This document shows positions 26,275 to 35,628 of a stretch of DNA of 55,873 bases, piece after piece. Within the stretch, counting starts at the first letter, position 1; each line of letters starts with the position of its first letter. A model generated the notes under the pieces. The model ran no database searches, was not told the DNA's origin, and worked only from the letters and a program-made list of their open reading frames with translations. Both the position numbers and the translations under genes were made by a program. This stretch comes from an archaeon (GTDB lineage: Archaea > AGJL01 > Methanococci > Methanococcales > Methanocaldococcaceae): assembly GCA_024278985.1 (NCBI GenBank), contig JAJRSC010000017.1, forward strand, positions 1-55,873, written 5' to 3'.

Positions 26275-27450
26275 TTAAAATTCTTCAAATTCCTGATTTC
26301 TTCTTTTTCTTCTTATAATATATAATATAAAAATTATAACAATTACTCCAATAACTAAATAGATAGGGTTTAATGTTTCTTGTTTTTCTGATTTTTTAAC
26401 TTGTATATTAAATACTTTTGTAATATTATAGAAATTATGATAATCATCAAAATATGTTACTCTTACTTTAATTGGAATTTTTCCAAATTCATAAATGTCA
26501 AAAACTGAAGTATCATAATCATCTTCATCCAAATCTCCTATATATCTTGTATAATTTTTTCCATTTACTGTTAATGTCATAACACAATGCCTAAGCTTTG
26601 AAGACCCTCTATTTGCAATTCCAATAGTTATTTCTACATAATTCCCTTTATTTCTTACATCATCTAAGTAAATATATGGTTGATTTTTATAAATCTTTTT
26701 TAAAACTCTTATATTCAAAGGGATAGTTTGATTATATTGACTTCCATCCTCTCCAATCCAAAATAATTTTGCATTAATTGAATATATTCCATCTTCAATT
26801 TCTGGAGTAGCATATATTTTTATTGGGATGACATATTGATTACCTGCTTTTAGACATCCAATAAAAATTGAACTACCTCCTAAAATGTTAATTTTATCAT
26901 TTCCAATTAAATAGAGATTTAAATATTTTGCATCTCCAGTTCCAACATTTTTTATATCTAATTTTATAGTTTCAGTTTTTCCAGGAATTATTGAAGTATC
27001 GTTTATATTTAATTGAAAACTTGCTACCCCATAAACAGGAAGATAATAAACTTTAGTAAGTTCATAGTGATGAATTATTTTTTCCCCATTTTCTTTCTCA
27101 ACCTCATCATAACTTACTTTTACATCTATCCTATAATCTCTTGAAGGAGCATTTTCATCAACATGTAATTTAAAATATACTGTATCTGATTCTCCAGGAT
27201 TTAAATGGCTAATTATAGCCTTTCCCTTAATGGGATTAACTTGTTTTAGTTCAAAAGGATAATGTGGAGTTATTTCAACTACTACATTTTCAACTTCATT
27301 ATCATAATTATTATTGGTTATTTTAACCCATAAATCTACATCATCCCCAGGATGAATAATATTTGGCTGGTATTGAATTTCATCTATTTGGATAGCAGAG
27401 ATTGAAGATAATCCTACAAACATCAAAATTATTAAAAATTTTTTAAACAT
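26275..27450 (-). CDS. Secreted CARDB/COG1361-like surface protein with C-terminal anchor
   Basis: A protein of about 391 residues with an N-terminal signal peptide (MFKKFLIILMFVGLSSISA), several Ig-like beta domains of the CARDB/NPCBM-like type (GDDVDLWVKITNNNYDNEV, IKLDIKNVGTGDAKYLNLYL, VEITIGIANRGSSKLRHCVM) and a C-terminal membrane helix with a basic tail (IGVIVIIFILYIIRRKRRN). M. jannaschii has a similar gene next to the same ABC transporter genes. It is divergent from the permease gene across 98 bases that hold an inverted repeat. GAGGGAT suits the ATG at 27450. Confidence 0.75.
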   Translation of the reverse strand: MFKKFLIILMFVGLSSISAIQIDEIQYQPNIIHPGDDVDLWVKITNNNYDNEVENVVVEITPHYPFELKQVNPIKGKAIISHLNPGESDTVYFKLHVDENAPSRDYRIDVKVSYDEVEKENGEKIIHHYELTKVYYLPVYGVASFQLNINDTSIIPGKTETIKLDIKNVGTGDAKYLNLYLIGNDKINILGGSSIFIGCLKAGNQYVIPIKIYATPEIEDGIYSINAKLFWIGEDGSQYNQTIPLNIRVLKKIYKNQPYIYLDDVRNKGNYVEITIGIANRGSSKLRHCVMTLTVNGKNYTRYIGDLDEDDYDTSVFDIYEFGKIPIKVRVTYFDDYHNFYNITKVFNIQVKKSEKQETLNPIYLVIGVIVIIFILYIIRRKRRNQEFEEF

Positions 27451-27486
27451 CATATCCCTCAAAATCTTTTATTACTGCTATATAAC

Positions 27487-27507
27487 ATTATAATTAATAA
27501 TTATAAT
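27487..27507. repeat. Perfect 10-bp inverted repeat in a divergent promoter
   Basis: ATTATAATTA (27487-27496), one centre base, then TAATTATAAT (27498-27507) is an exact dyad. TTATAAT words recur at about 27500-27507 and 27525-27530 within the same gap. The position between two divergently read genes for a surface protein and an ABC exporter makes an operator plausible, but low sequence complexity makes chance a serious alternative. Confidence 0.4.
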
Positions 27508-27548
27508 ATATAATAGTATAATAGTTATAATATATTAAGGGGAAATTT

Positions 27549-28736
27549 ATGAAAGTTGAAGATATTGTTATTTTTGCATTAAAAAATATAAAACAAAAAA
27601 GAACTCAAAGTTTATTAACAATCATTGGAGTTGTAATTGGAGTTTTGGCAATGGTTGTTTTAATATCTTTAGGTTATGGTGTTCAAAATTATATACATGA
27701 AGAAATGATGAAAATGGGTTCAAATAAAATAACTATTCTTCCAACAAAACAGTTGGGAATTCCTCCCTCACATTTATTTACCAAAAAAGATGTTAAAGCT
27801 GTTGAAAATGTTAAAGGTGTTGATACAGTTGTGTATGGTTGGTATGGTGGATGTGAAATAGAATATGATGGTGAAAAAAGATTTGTATCCTACTATTATG
27901 CAACTCCATCAAGATTAAAAAAAGTTTATGAAAATAGTGGTTATAGTATTGAAAGTGGTAGATGGTTAGAAGATAATGATAAATATGCATGTATTATAGG
28001 TTATGGAACAGCTCATAACTTATTTGATAGAGAAATAAAAGTTGGTGATGTAATAAAAATTAAAAATAAAAAATTTAGAGTTGTTGGAATTTTAAAAGAA
28101 GTAGGAAATCAGCAGGATGATAATTCAGTTATTTTAAATATAAATGTTGGAGAAAAACTGTTTGGAAATGAGGGAAAATATAACTTTATCATTGCATCAG
28201 TAAAAGAAGGGGAAGATGTTGAAAAGGTTTCAGAAGATATTAAAAAAGCTCTAAAAAAATCTTTTGGAGATGAAGAGTTTTCTGTTTTAACAGCAGAATA
28301 GTTAGCAAAAACTGTTAATTCAGTTCTTGGTGCTATAACAATATTTGTTGTTGGAGTTGCAGCTATTTCATTATTGGTTGGGGCTGTTGGCATCTCAAAC
28401 ACTATGCATATGAGTATTTTAGAAAGAAGGAAAGATATAGGAATATTAAAGGCTTTGGGAGCAGAAACAACAGATATTTTAGCAATATTTATTATTGAGT
28501 CTGGATTTTTAGGATTATTTGGAGGAGTTATTGGTTTAATTTTGGGAATTTTATTAGCAAAAGGTATTGAAATAGTTGCTCATAAAATGGGTTATTTAAT
28601 GGTTAATGCCTATATCTCTTATGAGTTAATTGTTGGAATTTTAGCATTTTCATTTTTAGTTGGTGTTATTAGTGGTTATTTCCCAGCAAAAAGTGGAGCT
28701 AAATTAAATCCAATAGAGACATTGAGAGGGGAATAG
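27549..28736 (+). pseudogene. MacB/FtsX-type ABC exporter permease, interrupted by one in-frame TAG
   Basis: The 396-codon frame encodes a complete permease of the MacB/LolE type: one membrane helix at residues 20-45, an extracellular MacB_PCD domain to about residue 245, and three C-terminal helices (the FtsX domain). The frame is open on both sides of a TAG at 28299-28301 (residue 251, context VLTAE-stop-LAKTVNS). Conservation after the stop is normal, including AVGISNTMHMSILERRKDIGILKALG. A single C-to-T change from CAG (Gln) would explain it. It is either a recent nonsense mutation or a sequence error. The neighbouring ATPase gene is intact. Confidence 0.85.
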
Positions 28737-28739
28737 ACT

Positions 28740-29414
28740 TTGATAAGAGCTGAAAATGTTTGGAAAATTTATGGAAGAGGAGAGGCAAAAACAATAGCCT
28801 TAAAAAATATTAATTTGGAAATTGAAGAGGGAGAGTTTGTTATGATAAGAGGACCCTCTGGATGTGGAAAATCCACATTATTAAATATTTTGGCTCTTTT
28901 AGATGTTCCAACAAAGGGAGAAGTTTATTATAAAGGAAGAAAAACAAGTTTAATGAGTGAAAATAAGAAAGCAATTTTTAGGAGAAAAATAAGTGGATTT
29001 ATTTTTCAGCAATTTCATTTAATAAAAACATTAACAGCTTTAGAAAATGTTGAACTTCCAATGATATTAGACGAGAAAGATAAATATTATAGGAGAAAAA
29101 GAGCAAAAAAATTATTAGAAATGGTTGGTTTAGAAAATAGATTAAATCACTATCCTCATCAACTAAGTGGAGGACAACAGCAAAGAGTAGCAATAGCAAG
29201 AGCTTTAGCCAACAACCCTAAAATAATATTTGCTGATGAACCAACAGGAAATTTAGATAGTAAAAGTGGAATTACTGTTATGGAAATGTTAAAAGAATTA
29301 AATGAGAAAGGAATAACAATAATTATGGTAACTCATGAACAAGAATTAGAAAGATATGCTTCAAAGATTATTAAATTGAGAGATGGAGAAATTATAGAAA
29401 TTGTTAAGAAATAG
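28740..29414 (+). CDS. ABC transporter ATP-binding protein (MacB/LolD type)
   Basis: A 224-residue nucleotide-binding subunit, close to the structurally known M. jannaschii MJ0796. Walker A GPSGCGKST at 38-46, Q-loop Gln90, signature LSGGQ at 142-146, Walker B FADEPTG with the catalytic Glu167, H-loop His in VTHEQ. The start is TTG, supported by GAGAGGGGAA just upstream; the gap to the permease frame is 3 bases. It would power the mechanotransmission exporter encoded by the upstream permease, if that gene is functional. Confidence 0.93.
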   Translation: MIRAENVWKIYGRGEAKTIALKNINLEIEEGEFVMIRGPSGCGKSTLLNILALLDVPTKGEVYYKGRKTSLMSENKKAIFRRKISGFIFQQFHLIKTLTALENVELPMILDEKDKYYRRKRAKKLLEMVGLENRLNHYPHQLSGGQQQRVAIARALANNPKIIFADEPTGNLDSKSGITVMEMLKELNEKGITIIMVTHEQELERYASKIIKLRDGEIIEIVKK

Positions 29415-29418
29415 TTTT

Positions 29419-30297
29419 TTAGATATATTTTGATAATACTATATTATCCCCAACCTTAACATTTAAATTTTCAGCAACAGGATTACACTTAGCTTTTAAA
29501 ATAAAATAAACTTTTTTATCCAATTTATACTCTGGTAAACTTTCATAATTTCCCATACCTTTAGCAATAATAATATCTGAACTTTTTAATTCTTCTTTAA
29601 ATTCTTCTGAACATTCTTCTAATAAGATTCCTATAACATCTAAACCAGTAGTTATAACTCTTGCTACCTTATCAATTCCTGCAAAAATAGCATCCTCCAT
29701 AGTAGCATCATTTAAAATAGGTTTTCCTTTAACTACTGCTACAACTTCTTTATTATATTTTTTAATTTCTTCTATTAGAAGTCTATCAAAAATTATTTCT
29801 CCTGCATTATCACATATATATAAAACCTTCTTAACATTTGGATTTTTTAAATCATTTAATAACTCATTACTATGGTCTATAGTTAGGTCTTCATTTAATG
29901 TCTTTAAAATTAACTTTTCAAAATCTACATTTGTACTGTAAGCTCCAAAATCGATAACATTTCCTGCTATAGTGGCTAAGATAATTTTTTTTAATCTTTG
30001 ATAGTCATCGTTAATATTACACTGTTGTCTAACAAAATCTAAATATTTCATAGCTATGTTATTTGCTCTTTCTTTTAATCTTTTATATGGGTCCGGACAC
30101 ATAGAGATTTCTTTAAGATATCTATGAACTTTAGTACCCATCCATGCGGGTACTACATTTTCTCCATAGTTTTCTTTTATAACATCAAAACATTCCTTTA
30201 TATATTTAAATTGTAGTTTTTCATTAGAAGTTATTTCTTTACATGCATCTACCACTTGCCTAACTATACAGATAGCACATTCTGGTTTAATTTTCAA
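29419..30297 (-). CDS. DUF89 family metal-dependent phosphatase
   Basis: A 292-residue protein of the ARMT1/DUF89 damage-control phosphatase family, archaeal branch. An N-terminal Cys pair (Cys7 and Cys10 in PECAICIVRQ) is followed by a helical bundle; the active site shows the DNAGE signature (ICDNAGEIIFDRLL). Members remove phosphate from damaged or surplus sugar phosphates with Co/Ni/Mn. The start is TTG, preceded by GGTGAAAAT. Only 4 bases separate its stop from that of the convergent ABC gene. The true substrate is unknown. Confidence 0.8.
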   Translation of the reverse strand: MKIKPECAICIVRQVVDACKEITSNEKLQFKYIKECFDVIKENYGENVVPAWMGTKVHRYLKEISMCPDPYKRLKERANNIAMKYLDFVRQQCNINDDYQRLKKIILATIAGNVIDFGAYSTNVDFEKLILKTLNEDLTIDHSNELLNDLKNPNVKKVLYICDNAGEIIFDRLLIEEIKKYNKEVVAVVKGKPILNDATMEDAIFAGIDKVARVITTGLDVIGILLEECSEEFKEELKSSDIIIAKGMGNYESLPEYKLDKKVYFILKAKCNPVAENLNVKVGDNIVLSKYI

Positions 30298-30417
30298 ATT
30301 TTCACCAATAAAATATTTTATAAATCATAAAAAGGATTTATAAACAAACTATTAAAAAGTTATGTGATGTAATATATTTAAAATAATTTAAATAACTATT
30401 ATTTAAGGTTGAATAAT

Positions 30418-30981
30418 ATGGAATTTAAAATTGCCATAATTGGACCAGAAAATTCAGGAAAATCTTCATTAATGAATGCTCTTTTTGGAAAATATATATC
30501 ATATGTTTCAGAAGTTGGGGGTACTACTAAAAACCCAGTAAAAAAATACTGGGGGAAAATAAAGATTGGAAAGGCTAAAAAAAACCCTATAATTGTAGAT
30601 ATTATATTTGTTGATTTAGGTGGATTATATACAAAAGATGATAAACTTTCTCCAATTTTAACACCTTCAATATTAAAAAAAACTTATGAAGAGATAGATA
30701 AAGCAGATATGATAATCCATGTTGTTGATGGAACTGTTGGTTTATTAAAAAATTTTGAAAAATTACATTATCTACTAAAATTTAGATACAACAAACCTAT
30801 TATAGTAGTCATTAATAAATCTGATTTATTAAATATTGAAGAAAAGGAAAAGCTTAAAAATTATGTTGAAAATAGATTAAAGAATAAAGTTTTATTATTA
30901 TCTGCTAAGACTGGAGAAGGTTTAGATGAATTAATAAACATCTTTCATCATTATTTAAAAAAGGTGGACTGGGATGTTTGA
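30418..30981 (+). CDS. Era-like small GTP-binding protein
   Basis: A 187-residue GTPase domain with no extra domains. P-loop GPENSGKSS (residues 9-17), GGTT as the switch I threonine, DLGG as G3, NKSD as G4, and SAKTGEG as G5, so all five motifs are present. ATG at 30418 fits AAGGTTGA better than the TTG three codons upstream. The gene overlaps the SepF gene by 8 bases, so the two are translated together. Without an RNA-binding KH domain this is not Era itself; a role in cell division alongside SepF is possible. Confidence 0.8.
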   Translation: MEFKIAIIGPENSGKSSLMNALFGKYISYVSEVGGTTKNPVKKYWGKIKIGKAKKNPIIVDIIFVDLGGLYTKDDKLSPILTPSILKKTYEEIDKADMIIHVVDGTVGLLKNFEKLHYLLKFRYNKPIIVVINKSDLLNIEEKEKLKNYVENRLKNKVLLLSAKTGEGLDELINIFHHYLKKVDWDV

Positions 30982-31432
30982 GTTTTTAAAAAAAATATTA
31001 AAAGGAAATAATGGTTCTGATGTAAAACCAGAGAGTATAAATGTTGAGGAATATTTACAAGAGATAGAAGAGTTAAATGTTGAACCAGAATCTGAGAAAC
31101 TTATTATAAAGGTTTGTGATGTATATGATGAAAATGATGCTATAAATGCTTTGGTATTGGTAGAAGCAGGATATATAGTTATAGCAAAAATCCCAAATAT
31201 TGAAAAAGAGGCTGATGATGAATTTCTTGAATTATTAAAAAAAGTTAAAAATGAAGTTACAAAAATGGGAGGATTATTAGCTCTTTTAGGTAATGAATAT
31301 ATGATATTAACACCAAAAAATTGTTTAATTGAAAGAGTTAAAAAAGAAATTCCAACTGAAAATATTGAAAGTGAAGAAAATGAGCAAATTGAAAGAGATA
31401 TTATTAAAGAGAAGATTACAGTTAAAAAATGA
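30974..31432 (+). CDS. sepF: SepF-type cell division protein
   Basis: A 152-residue archaeal SepF. The N-terminus MFEFLKKILKG is the amphipathic membrane-binding helix, and the core domain (about residues 55-130: ALVLVEAGYIVIAKIPNIEK, MGGLLALLGNEYMILTPKN) is the FtsZ-tail-binding fold. In methanogens SepF anchors FtsZ to the membrane. The start follows GGTGGACTGGG, overlapping the GTPase gene. An ATGA overlap with a possible trpC start exists at its stop codon. Confidence 0.85.
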   Translation: MFEFLKKILKGNNGSDVKPESINVEEYLQEIEELNVEPESEKLIIKVCDVYDENDAINALVLVEAGYIVIAKIPNIEKEADDEFLELLKKVKNEVTKMGGLLALLGNEYMILTPKNCLIERVKKEIPTENIESEENEQIERDIIKEKITVKK

Positions 31433-32177
31433 GAAAAAAATCAATATTATAGAAAAGCTAAAAAATTATATAGAGTATGATATTGACAAAAAAAGAAAAT
31501 TTAAACTATCAAAAGCTATAAAATATGCAAAAGATAGAAATCCTATAATAACTGAAATAAAGCCTGCTTCTCCATCTAAAGGAAAAATTAAAGAAATTAA
31601 TGAAAAAAATATATTAGATATTGCTAAGGCAATGATAGAAGGGGGATGTATTGGCATATCAATTTTAACAGAACCAAATTATTTTAATGGTAGTTATAAA
31701 AATTTAATATTAGTTAGAAGGTTTGATATTCCTATTTTAATGAAGGACTTTATTATTGATAAATATCAGATTGATATAGCAAATGAAATTGGTGCTAATG
31801 CTATTTTACTAATAGTTAAGGCTTTAGGAGATGATTTAGGTAAGTTTTTAGATTATGCAGATGATTATAAATTGGAGTGTTTAGTAGAAACACATAATGA
31901 GAAAGAAATTGATATTGCCCTAAATTTTGGAGCTAAAATAATAGGGATAAATAATAGGGATTTAGATACTTTAAAAATAGATTTATCAACAACTGAAAGA
32001 TTATCTTCACTAATTCCTAAAAATAAAATAAAAATATCTGAGAGTGGAATATACAAGAGAAATGAATTAAAATATGTTTTAGAATGTTGTGATGCTGCTT
32101 TAATTGGTTCTTCTATTATGGAAAGTAACAACATTATGGAAAAGGTGAAAACTCTTGTTTTCCCACCTTTCAGATAA
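31380..32177 (+). CDS. trpC: Indole-3-glycerol phosphate synthase (TrpC); start uncertain
   Basis: The (beta/alpha)8 barrel enzyme of tryptophan synthesis: [14 protein letters not shown] carries the substrate lysine, followed by [27 protein letters not shown] and [11 protein letters not shown]. Translation from ATG at 31380 gives 265 residues with an unusual 17-residue N-terminal extension overlapping sepF by 53 bases. The expected start would be the ATG overlapping the sepF stop (31429, ATGA), but that frame is shifted by one base in a run of seven A's. Either TrpC uses 31380 here, or one A is missing from the sequence. Confidence 0.85.
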   Translation: MSKLKEILLKRRLQLKNEKKINIIEKLKNYIEYDIDKKRKFKLSKAIKYAKDRNPIITEIKPASPSKGKIKEINEKNILDIAKAMIEGGCIGISILTEPNYFNGSYKNLILVRRFDIPILMKDFIIDKYQIDIANEIGANAILLIVKALGDDLGKFLDYADDYKLECLVETHNEKEIDIALNFGAKIIGINNRDLDTLKIDLSTTERLSSLIPKNKIKISESGIYKRNELKYVLECCDAALIGSSIMESNNIMEKVKTLVFPPFR

Positions 32178-32187
32178 AGGAGTTAAT

Positions 32188-32616
32188 ATGGTTGATATAT
32201 CCAATAAAAATAATATTTATAGGGAAGCAATTGCAGAGGGATATATAAAATTAATGCCAAAAACAATAAAATTAATAAAAGAAAATAAGATAAAAAAAGG
32301 AAATATTTTAGCAACTGCCCAAATAGCAGGAATCTTAGCAGTTAAAAAAACTTATGAAATAATCCCCCTCTGCCATCCTCTTCCAATAACATCAATAGAT
32401 ATTAAATTTGAAATTTTTGATGATAGAATAAAAGCAATTTGTAAAGTTAAGACAACATATAAAACAGGCATTGAAATGGAGGCATTAACAGGGGTTAGTG
32501 TTGCATTATTAACTATTTGGGATATGGTTAAGAGCATTGAAAAAGAAAATAACTATAAAGAAACAGAAATTTATGGGATAAAAGTAGTTAAAAAAGTGAA
32601 GGAAAATGGATATTGA
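32188..32616 (+). CDS. moaC: Cyclic pyranopterin monophosphate synthase MoaC
   Basis: A 142-residue enzyme that converts the MoaA product to cyclic pyranopterin monophosphate, the second half of the first step of molybdopterin synthesis (used for tungsten/molybdenum formylmethanofuran dehydrogenase). Motifs: [25 protein letters not shown] and [20 protein letters not shown] with the catalytic Lys region near the C-terminus. The start was set to 32188 because AAAGGAG lies 7 bases before that ATG. It starts 10 bases after trpC and overlaps scpA by 11 bases. Confidence 0.93.
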   Translation: MVDISNKNNIYREAIAEGYIKLMPKTIKLIKENKIKKGNILATAQIAGILAVKKTYEIIPLCHPLPITSIDIKFEIFDDRIKAICKVKTTYKTGIEMEALTGVSVALLTIWDMVKSIEKENNYKETEIYGIKVVKKVKENGY

Positions 32617-33184
32617 GTTATGGGTTAGAATTATTAAAGAAGGAATAAAAACAAAAAAAATTAATCCTTGGGATATAAATATTGAAGAAGTGGCAGATTT
32701 TTATATTAATAAAATTAAAGAACTTAAAAGATTTGATATAAAACTATCAGCAGATGTTATTTTAGTGGCAAGTATTTTATTAAGGATGAAATCAGAATAT
32801 TTATACAATCAACTAAATCCTAAAAAAGAAAAAAAGGTTAAAAAAAGATGTAAAAAAGAAGAAAAAATAAATGAAGAAAAACTTATAAAAAATGTAAAGA
32901 GAGAATTAAAAAAGATAAAAAAGAAAAACACTAAAAAAGAGGTAATAATTTATAATATTGATGATATTGTTGATGAGATGATTGAAGAGGAAAATATTGA
33001 GAAAATTATAGAAGAACTTTATAATATAATATCTAAGAAGAGGGAAATCATCTATCAGGAAGTTTTTAAAAATAAAGATGATAAGATTAAATACTTTATT
33101 CCTTCTTTATATTTAGCTTATGAAAACAAAATAGAAATTATTCAAGAAAATATTTTTGATGAAATAATACTAAGAAAAAAATAA
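32606..33184 (+). CDS. scpA: Segregation and condensation protein ScpA
   Basis: A 192-residue archaeal kleisin: the N-terminal segment [28 protein letters not shown] and [19 protein letters not shown] are characteristic of ScpA, which bridges SMC heads. The middle (residues 70-110) is a Lys-rich linker and the C-terminal winged helix binds the SMC cap. No SMC or ScpB gene is in the window. The gene overlaps moaC by 11 bases and is followed after 21 bases by the CooC-like gene. Confidence 0.85.
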   Translation: MDIELWVRIIKEGIKTKKINPWDINIEEVADFYINKIKELKRFDIKLSADVILVASILLRMKSEYLYNQLNPKKEKKVKKRCKKEEKINEEKLIKNVKRELKKIKKKNTKKEVIIYNIDDIVDEMIEEENIEKIIEELYNIISKKREIIYQEVFKNKDDKIKYFIPSLYLAYENKIEIIQENIFDEIILRKK

Positions 33185-33205
33185 TAATTAATTTTGTGAG
33201 TATTT

Positions 33206-33943
33206 ATGAAAATTGCAATTGTTGGTAAGGGAGGAGTTGGAAAAACTTTTATTGCCTCTCAACTTATAAAACTCTTTTCAAAAGATAATTTTAAAGTTAT
33301 TGGGGTAGATTGTGATAATAATCCAACATTATCTTTAAATTTTGGAATTGAATATATTAAACCATTATCTGAAAGGGCAGATATAATAGAAGAAAGGACT
33401 GGAGCTAAGCCTGGAAGTTATGGCTCTATTTTTAAAATTAATCCAAAAGTTGATGATTTAATTGACATACTTGGAAAGAAAGTTAATGATAACATTACTT
33501 TAATGGTTATGGGAACTATTGAAAAAAGTGGTCAGGGATGTATTTGCCCTGCTTCAGTTTTGTTAAGGAGATTATTAAGACATTTAATATTAAAAAGAAA
33601 TGAAGTTGTTATTTTGGATATGGAGGCAGGATTAGAACATTTTGGTAGGAAGGTATTAGAAAATATTGACTTATTAATAATAGTAGTTGAACCAACAAAA
33701 AAATCAATTCTAACAGGAAAAAGATTAAAAAAATTGGCAGAGGACTTAAATATAAAAAATATTAAGGTTATTATAAATAAATCCCATAGTAATATTAAAG
33801 AAATTGTTGAGAAAGAAATTGGAGAGGTTATTGGAATTATTCCCTATAAAGAAGAAATATTTAAATCTGAATTTAGTGGGGAAAATATAGAGATTCCTGA
33901 GATTAAAGAAATATATAATAACATTAAAAAAACTATTTTTTAA
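33206..33943 (+). CDS. CooC-like nickel-insertion ATPase
   Basis: A 245-residue P-loop ATPase of the MinD/CooC group. Walker A is GKGGVGKT (residues 7-14), and a CxC motif occurs in GQGCICPASVLLRRLL, the metal/dimer site of CooC proteins. Such proteins load nickel into CO dehydrogenase; the acetyl-CoA synthase/CODH of methanogens is a plausible client. No CODH gene is close. The start follows TTGTGAGTATTT. Its last 11 bases overlap the 3' end of moaA. Confidence 0.82.
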   Translation: MKIAIVGKGGVGKTFIASQLIKLFSKDNFKVIGVDCDNNPTLSLNFGIEYIKPLSERADIIEERTGAKPGSYGSIFKINPKVDDLIDILGKKVNDNITLMVMGTIEKSGQGCICPASVLLRRLLRHLILKRNEVVILDMEAGLEHFGRKVLENIDLLIIVVEPTKKSILTGKRLKKLAEDLNIKNIKVIINKSHSNIKEIVEKEIGEVIGIIPYKEEIFKSEFSGENIEIPEIKEIYNNIKKTIF

Positions 33944-34829
33944 AATATGGTTCTCTCCTTTTTATACATTCTAAAAAATATTTTTCTAAATCTTCTCCAT
34001 TTCTTAAAGGAGTTAAAATATCTACTAAATTATCATTTCTTAATAAACATGGTTTTAAATATCCATCTGCTGTTAATCTTAACCTTGTACAGTGCATACA
34101 AAACTCAGAGTTGTCCATAGGTCTAACAAATTCAACCTCAACATCATTCTCTAAAATATATCTAACTCTATTATGCATTTTTCTCCTATATGATATTTTT
34201 TTAGCTCTTTTTTTAATTTTTTCCTCAACATTATCCAAAGAAATATAATATTTATCCTTTATTAATTTATCTTTTAGCAAAAATTCTATAATTTGCAAAA
34301 TAGCTCCAATTTCTTTACAGAAGTTTAACATATCTTCAAGTTCCTCAATATTAATTTTCATAGCTAAAAAATTAATTTTTATTGGATAAAAATATTTGGA
34401 TGCTTCTTTTAAACCTTCAATTACATTCTCTATATTTCCCCCAGTTATCATTTTATATTTTTTTTTGTTTAGAGTATCTAAACTTACATTTATTCTATCT
34501 AATCCAGCAATTTTTAATTGTTTAAAATATTTTTTTAAAAGAGTTCCATTTGTTGTTAATGCAATTTCTTTAATCTCTCTAATATTTTTAATTCTTTTAA
34601 TTATTTTTATAATGTCCTTCCTAATTAATGGCTCTCCACCAGTAATTTTAATTTTTCTAACTCCAAACTTTGTAGATACTCTAACAATTTTTTCAATCTC
34701 TTCAGGAGTAAGTTCTCTATTATTATCAAAAAATTGACCTTCATTATGACAGTAAAAACAGTTTAAATTACATCTCTTTGTTATTGAAATTCTTAAAGAC
34801 CTTATCTCTCTTCCAAATCTATCTCTCAT
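33933..34829 (-). CDS. moaA: GTP 3',8-cyclase MoaA
   Basis: A 298-residue radical SAM enzyme that opens molybdopterin synthesis from GTP. The N-terminal cluster is CX3CX2C (Cys20, Cys24, Cys27 in CNLNCFYCHNEG), and the C-terminal cluster is CMHC with GYLKPC (near residues 246-263), which binds GTP. The usual C-terminal GG tail of bacterial MoaA is replaced by REPYFKK, as normal in archaea. The ATG follows GGTGAAAT. Its position convergent to moaC-scpA-cooC places both first-step genes within 2.6 kb. Confidence 0.93.
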   Translation of the reverse strand: MRDRFGREIRSLRISITKRCNLNCFYCHNEGQFFDNNRELTPEEIEKIVRVSTKFGVRKIKITGGEPLIRKDIIKIIKRIKNIREIKEIALTTNGTLLKKYFKQLKIAGLDRINVSLDTLNKKKYKMITGGNIENVIEGLKEASKYFYPIKINFLAMKINIEELEDMLNFCKEIGAILQIIEFLLKDKLIKDKYYISLDNVEEKIKKRAKKISYRRKMHNRVRYILENDVEVEFVRPMDNSEFCMHCTRLRLTADGYLKPCLLRNDNLVDILTPLRNGEDLEKYFLECIKRREPYFKK

Positions 34830-34886
34830 ATTTCACCAAAAAAAAAGATGGTAAATAATATTTAATAGAATATTTAATAATTTATA

Positions 34887-35570
34887 TTATTGTTCTTTAT
34901 TCTCTTCTTTTTTTTCTTCTTTTTTCTTTTTAAATGTCTCTATAAATTTAACTTCATCAATATCATCAAATCTTTTAAATATTTCTTGGACAATAGCTAA
35001 CTTTATTCTTGGGTCTAATGGAGGAATCTCTATAATAACAGTGTTATCTTCAATTTTAACAGTAGATACAACTCTTGGAGCAGCCATTTTAACAATTTCT
35101 TTTATTATATCTTCTTTATTTTCAATAATTTCCTCTATTTTTATTCTATATTTTACTTCCTTTCCAGCTAACTCATGATTAAAATCAACTAACACTCTAC
35201 CACTGTTTATACTAACAACTCTCCCTGTTAATCCATCAACAGTTATAACCATTCCCTTAAATGGTGTTAATCCTCTTTTTTTAAATTCAGATAAAGGAAT
35301 TATTTTTATTTTTGATGGGTCTCTTTTACCAAATGCCTTTTCTGGAGGTAAAATAACTTCTCTCTCTTCTCCTACATTCATCTCTAAAATTACCTCATCC
35401 AACCCTGGAAGAATTTGTCCCTCTCCAGCAAATATTGCAACTGGACCATATACAATTTTTGGATTATATATTCCTGCTTCTTTGGCTTTTTCTTCATTTG
35501 TTGTATCAAATAACTTATCATCTACATATCCATCATAACTAACCTTAACTAACTTACCTTTTTCAACCAT
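34887..35570 (-). CDS. FKBP-type peptidyl-prolyl isomerase with chaperone domain
   Basis: A 227-residue archaeal long-type FKBP: the FK fold ([22 protein letters not shown] and [16 protein letters not shown]) with the IF insert domain that gives SlyD-like chaperone activity, plus a C-terminal extra domain (residues about 150-215) ending in a charged [13 protein letters not shown] tail. Cytoplasmic, no signal peptide. Start ATG at 35570 was preferred because AGGGGATTGGAT precedes it; the TTG two codons upstream lies within that site. Confidence 0.88.
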   Translation of the reverse strand: MVEKGKLVKVSYDGYVDDKLFDTTNEEKAKEAGIYNPKIVYGPVAIFAGEGQILPGLDEVILEMNVGEEREVILPPEKAFGKRDPSKIKIIPLSEFKKRGLTPFKGMVITVDGLTGRVVSINSGRVLVDFNHELAGKEVKYRIKIEEIIENKEDIIKEIVKMAAPRVVSTVKIEDNTVIIEIPPLDPRIKLAIVQEIFKRFDDIDEVKFIETFKKKKEEKKEENKEQ

Positions 35571-35628
35571 ATCCAATCCCCTAAAAAATTTTTATTTAGT
35601 GTGAAAGTCAAACCTAATATATAAATGT

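Noticed and set aside
28299-28301. TAG in the permease as a pyrrolysine codon
   Set aside because: Pyrrolysine is tied to methylamine methyltransferases in methylotrophic methanogens; this organism looks hydrogenotrophic, no pyl gene is visible, and the expected residue is Gln.
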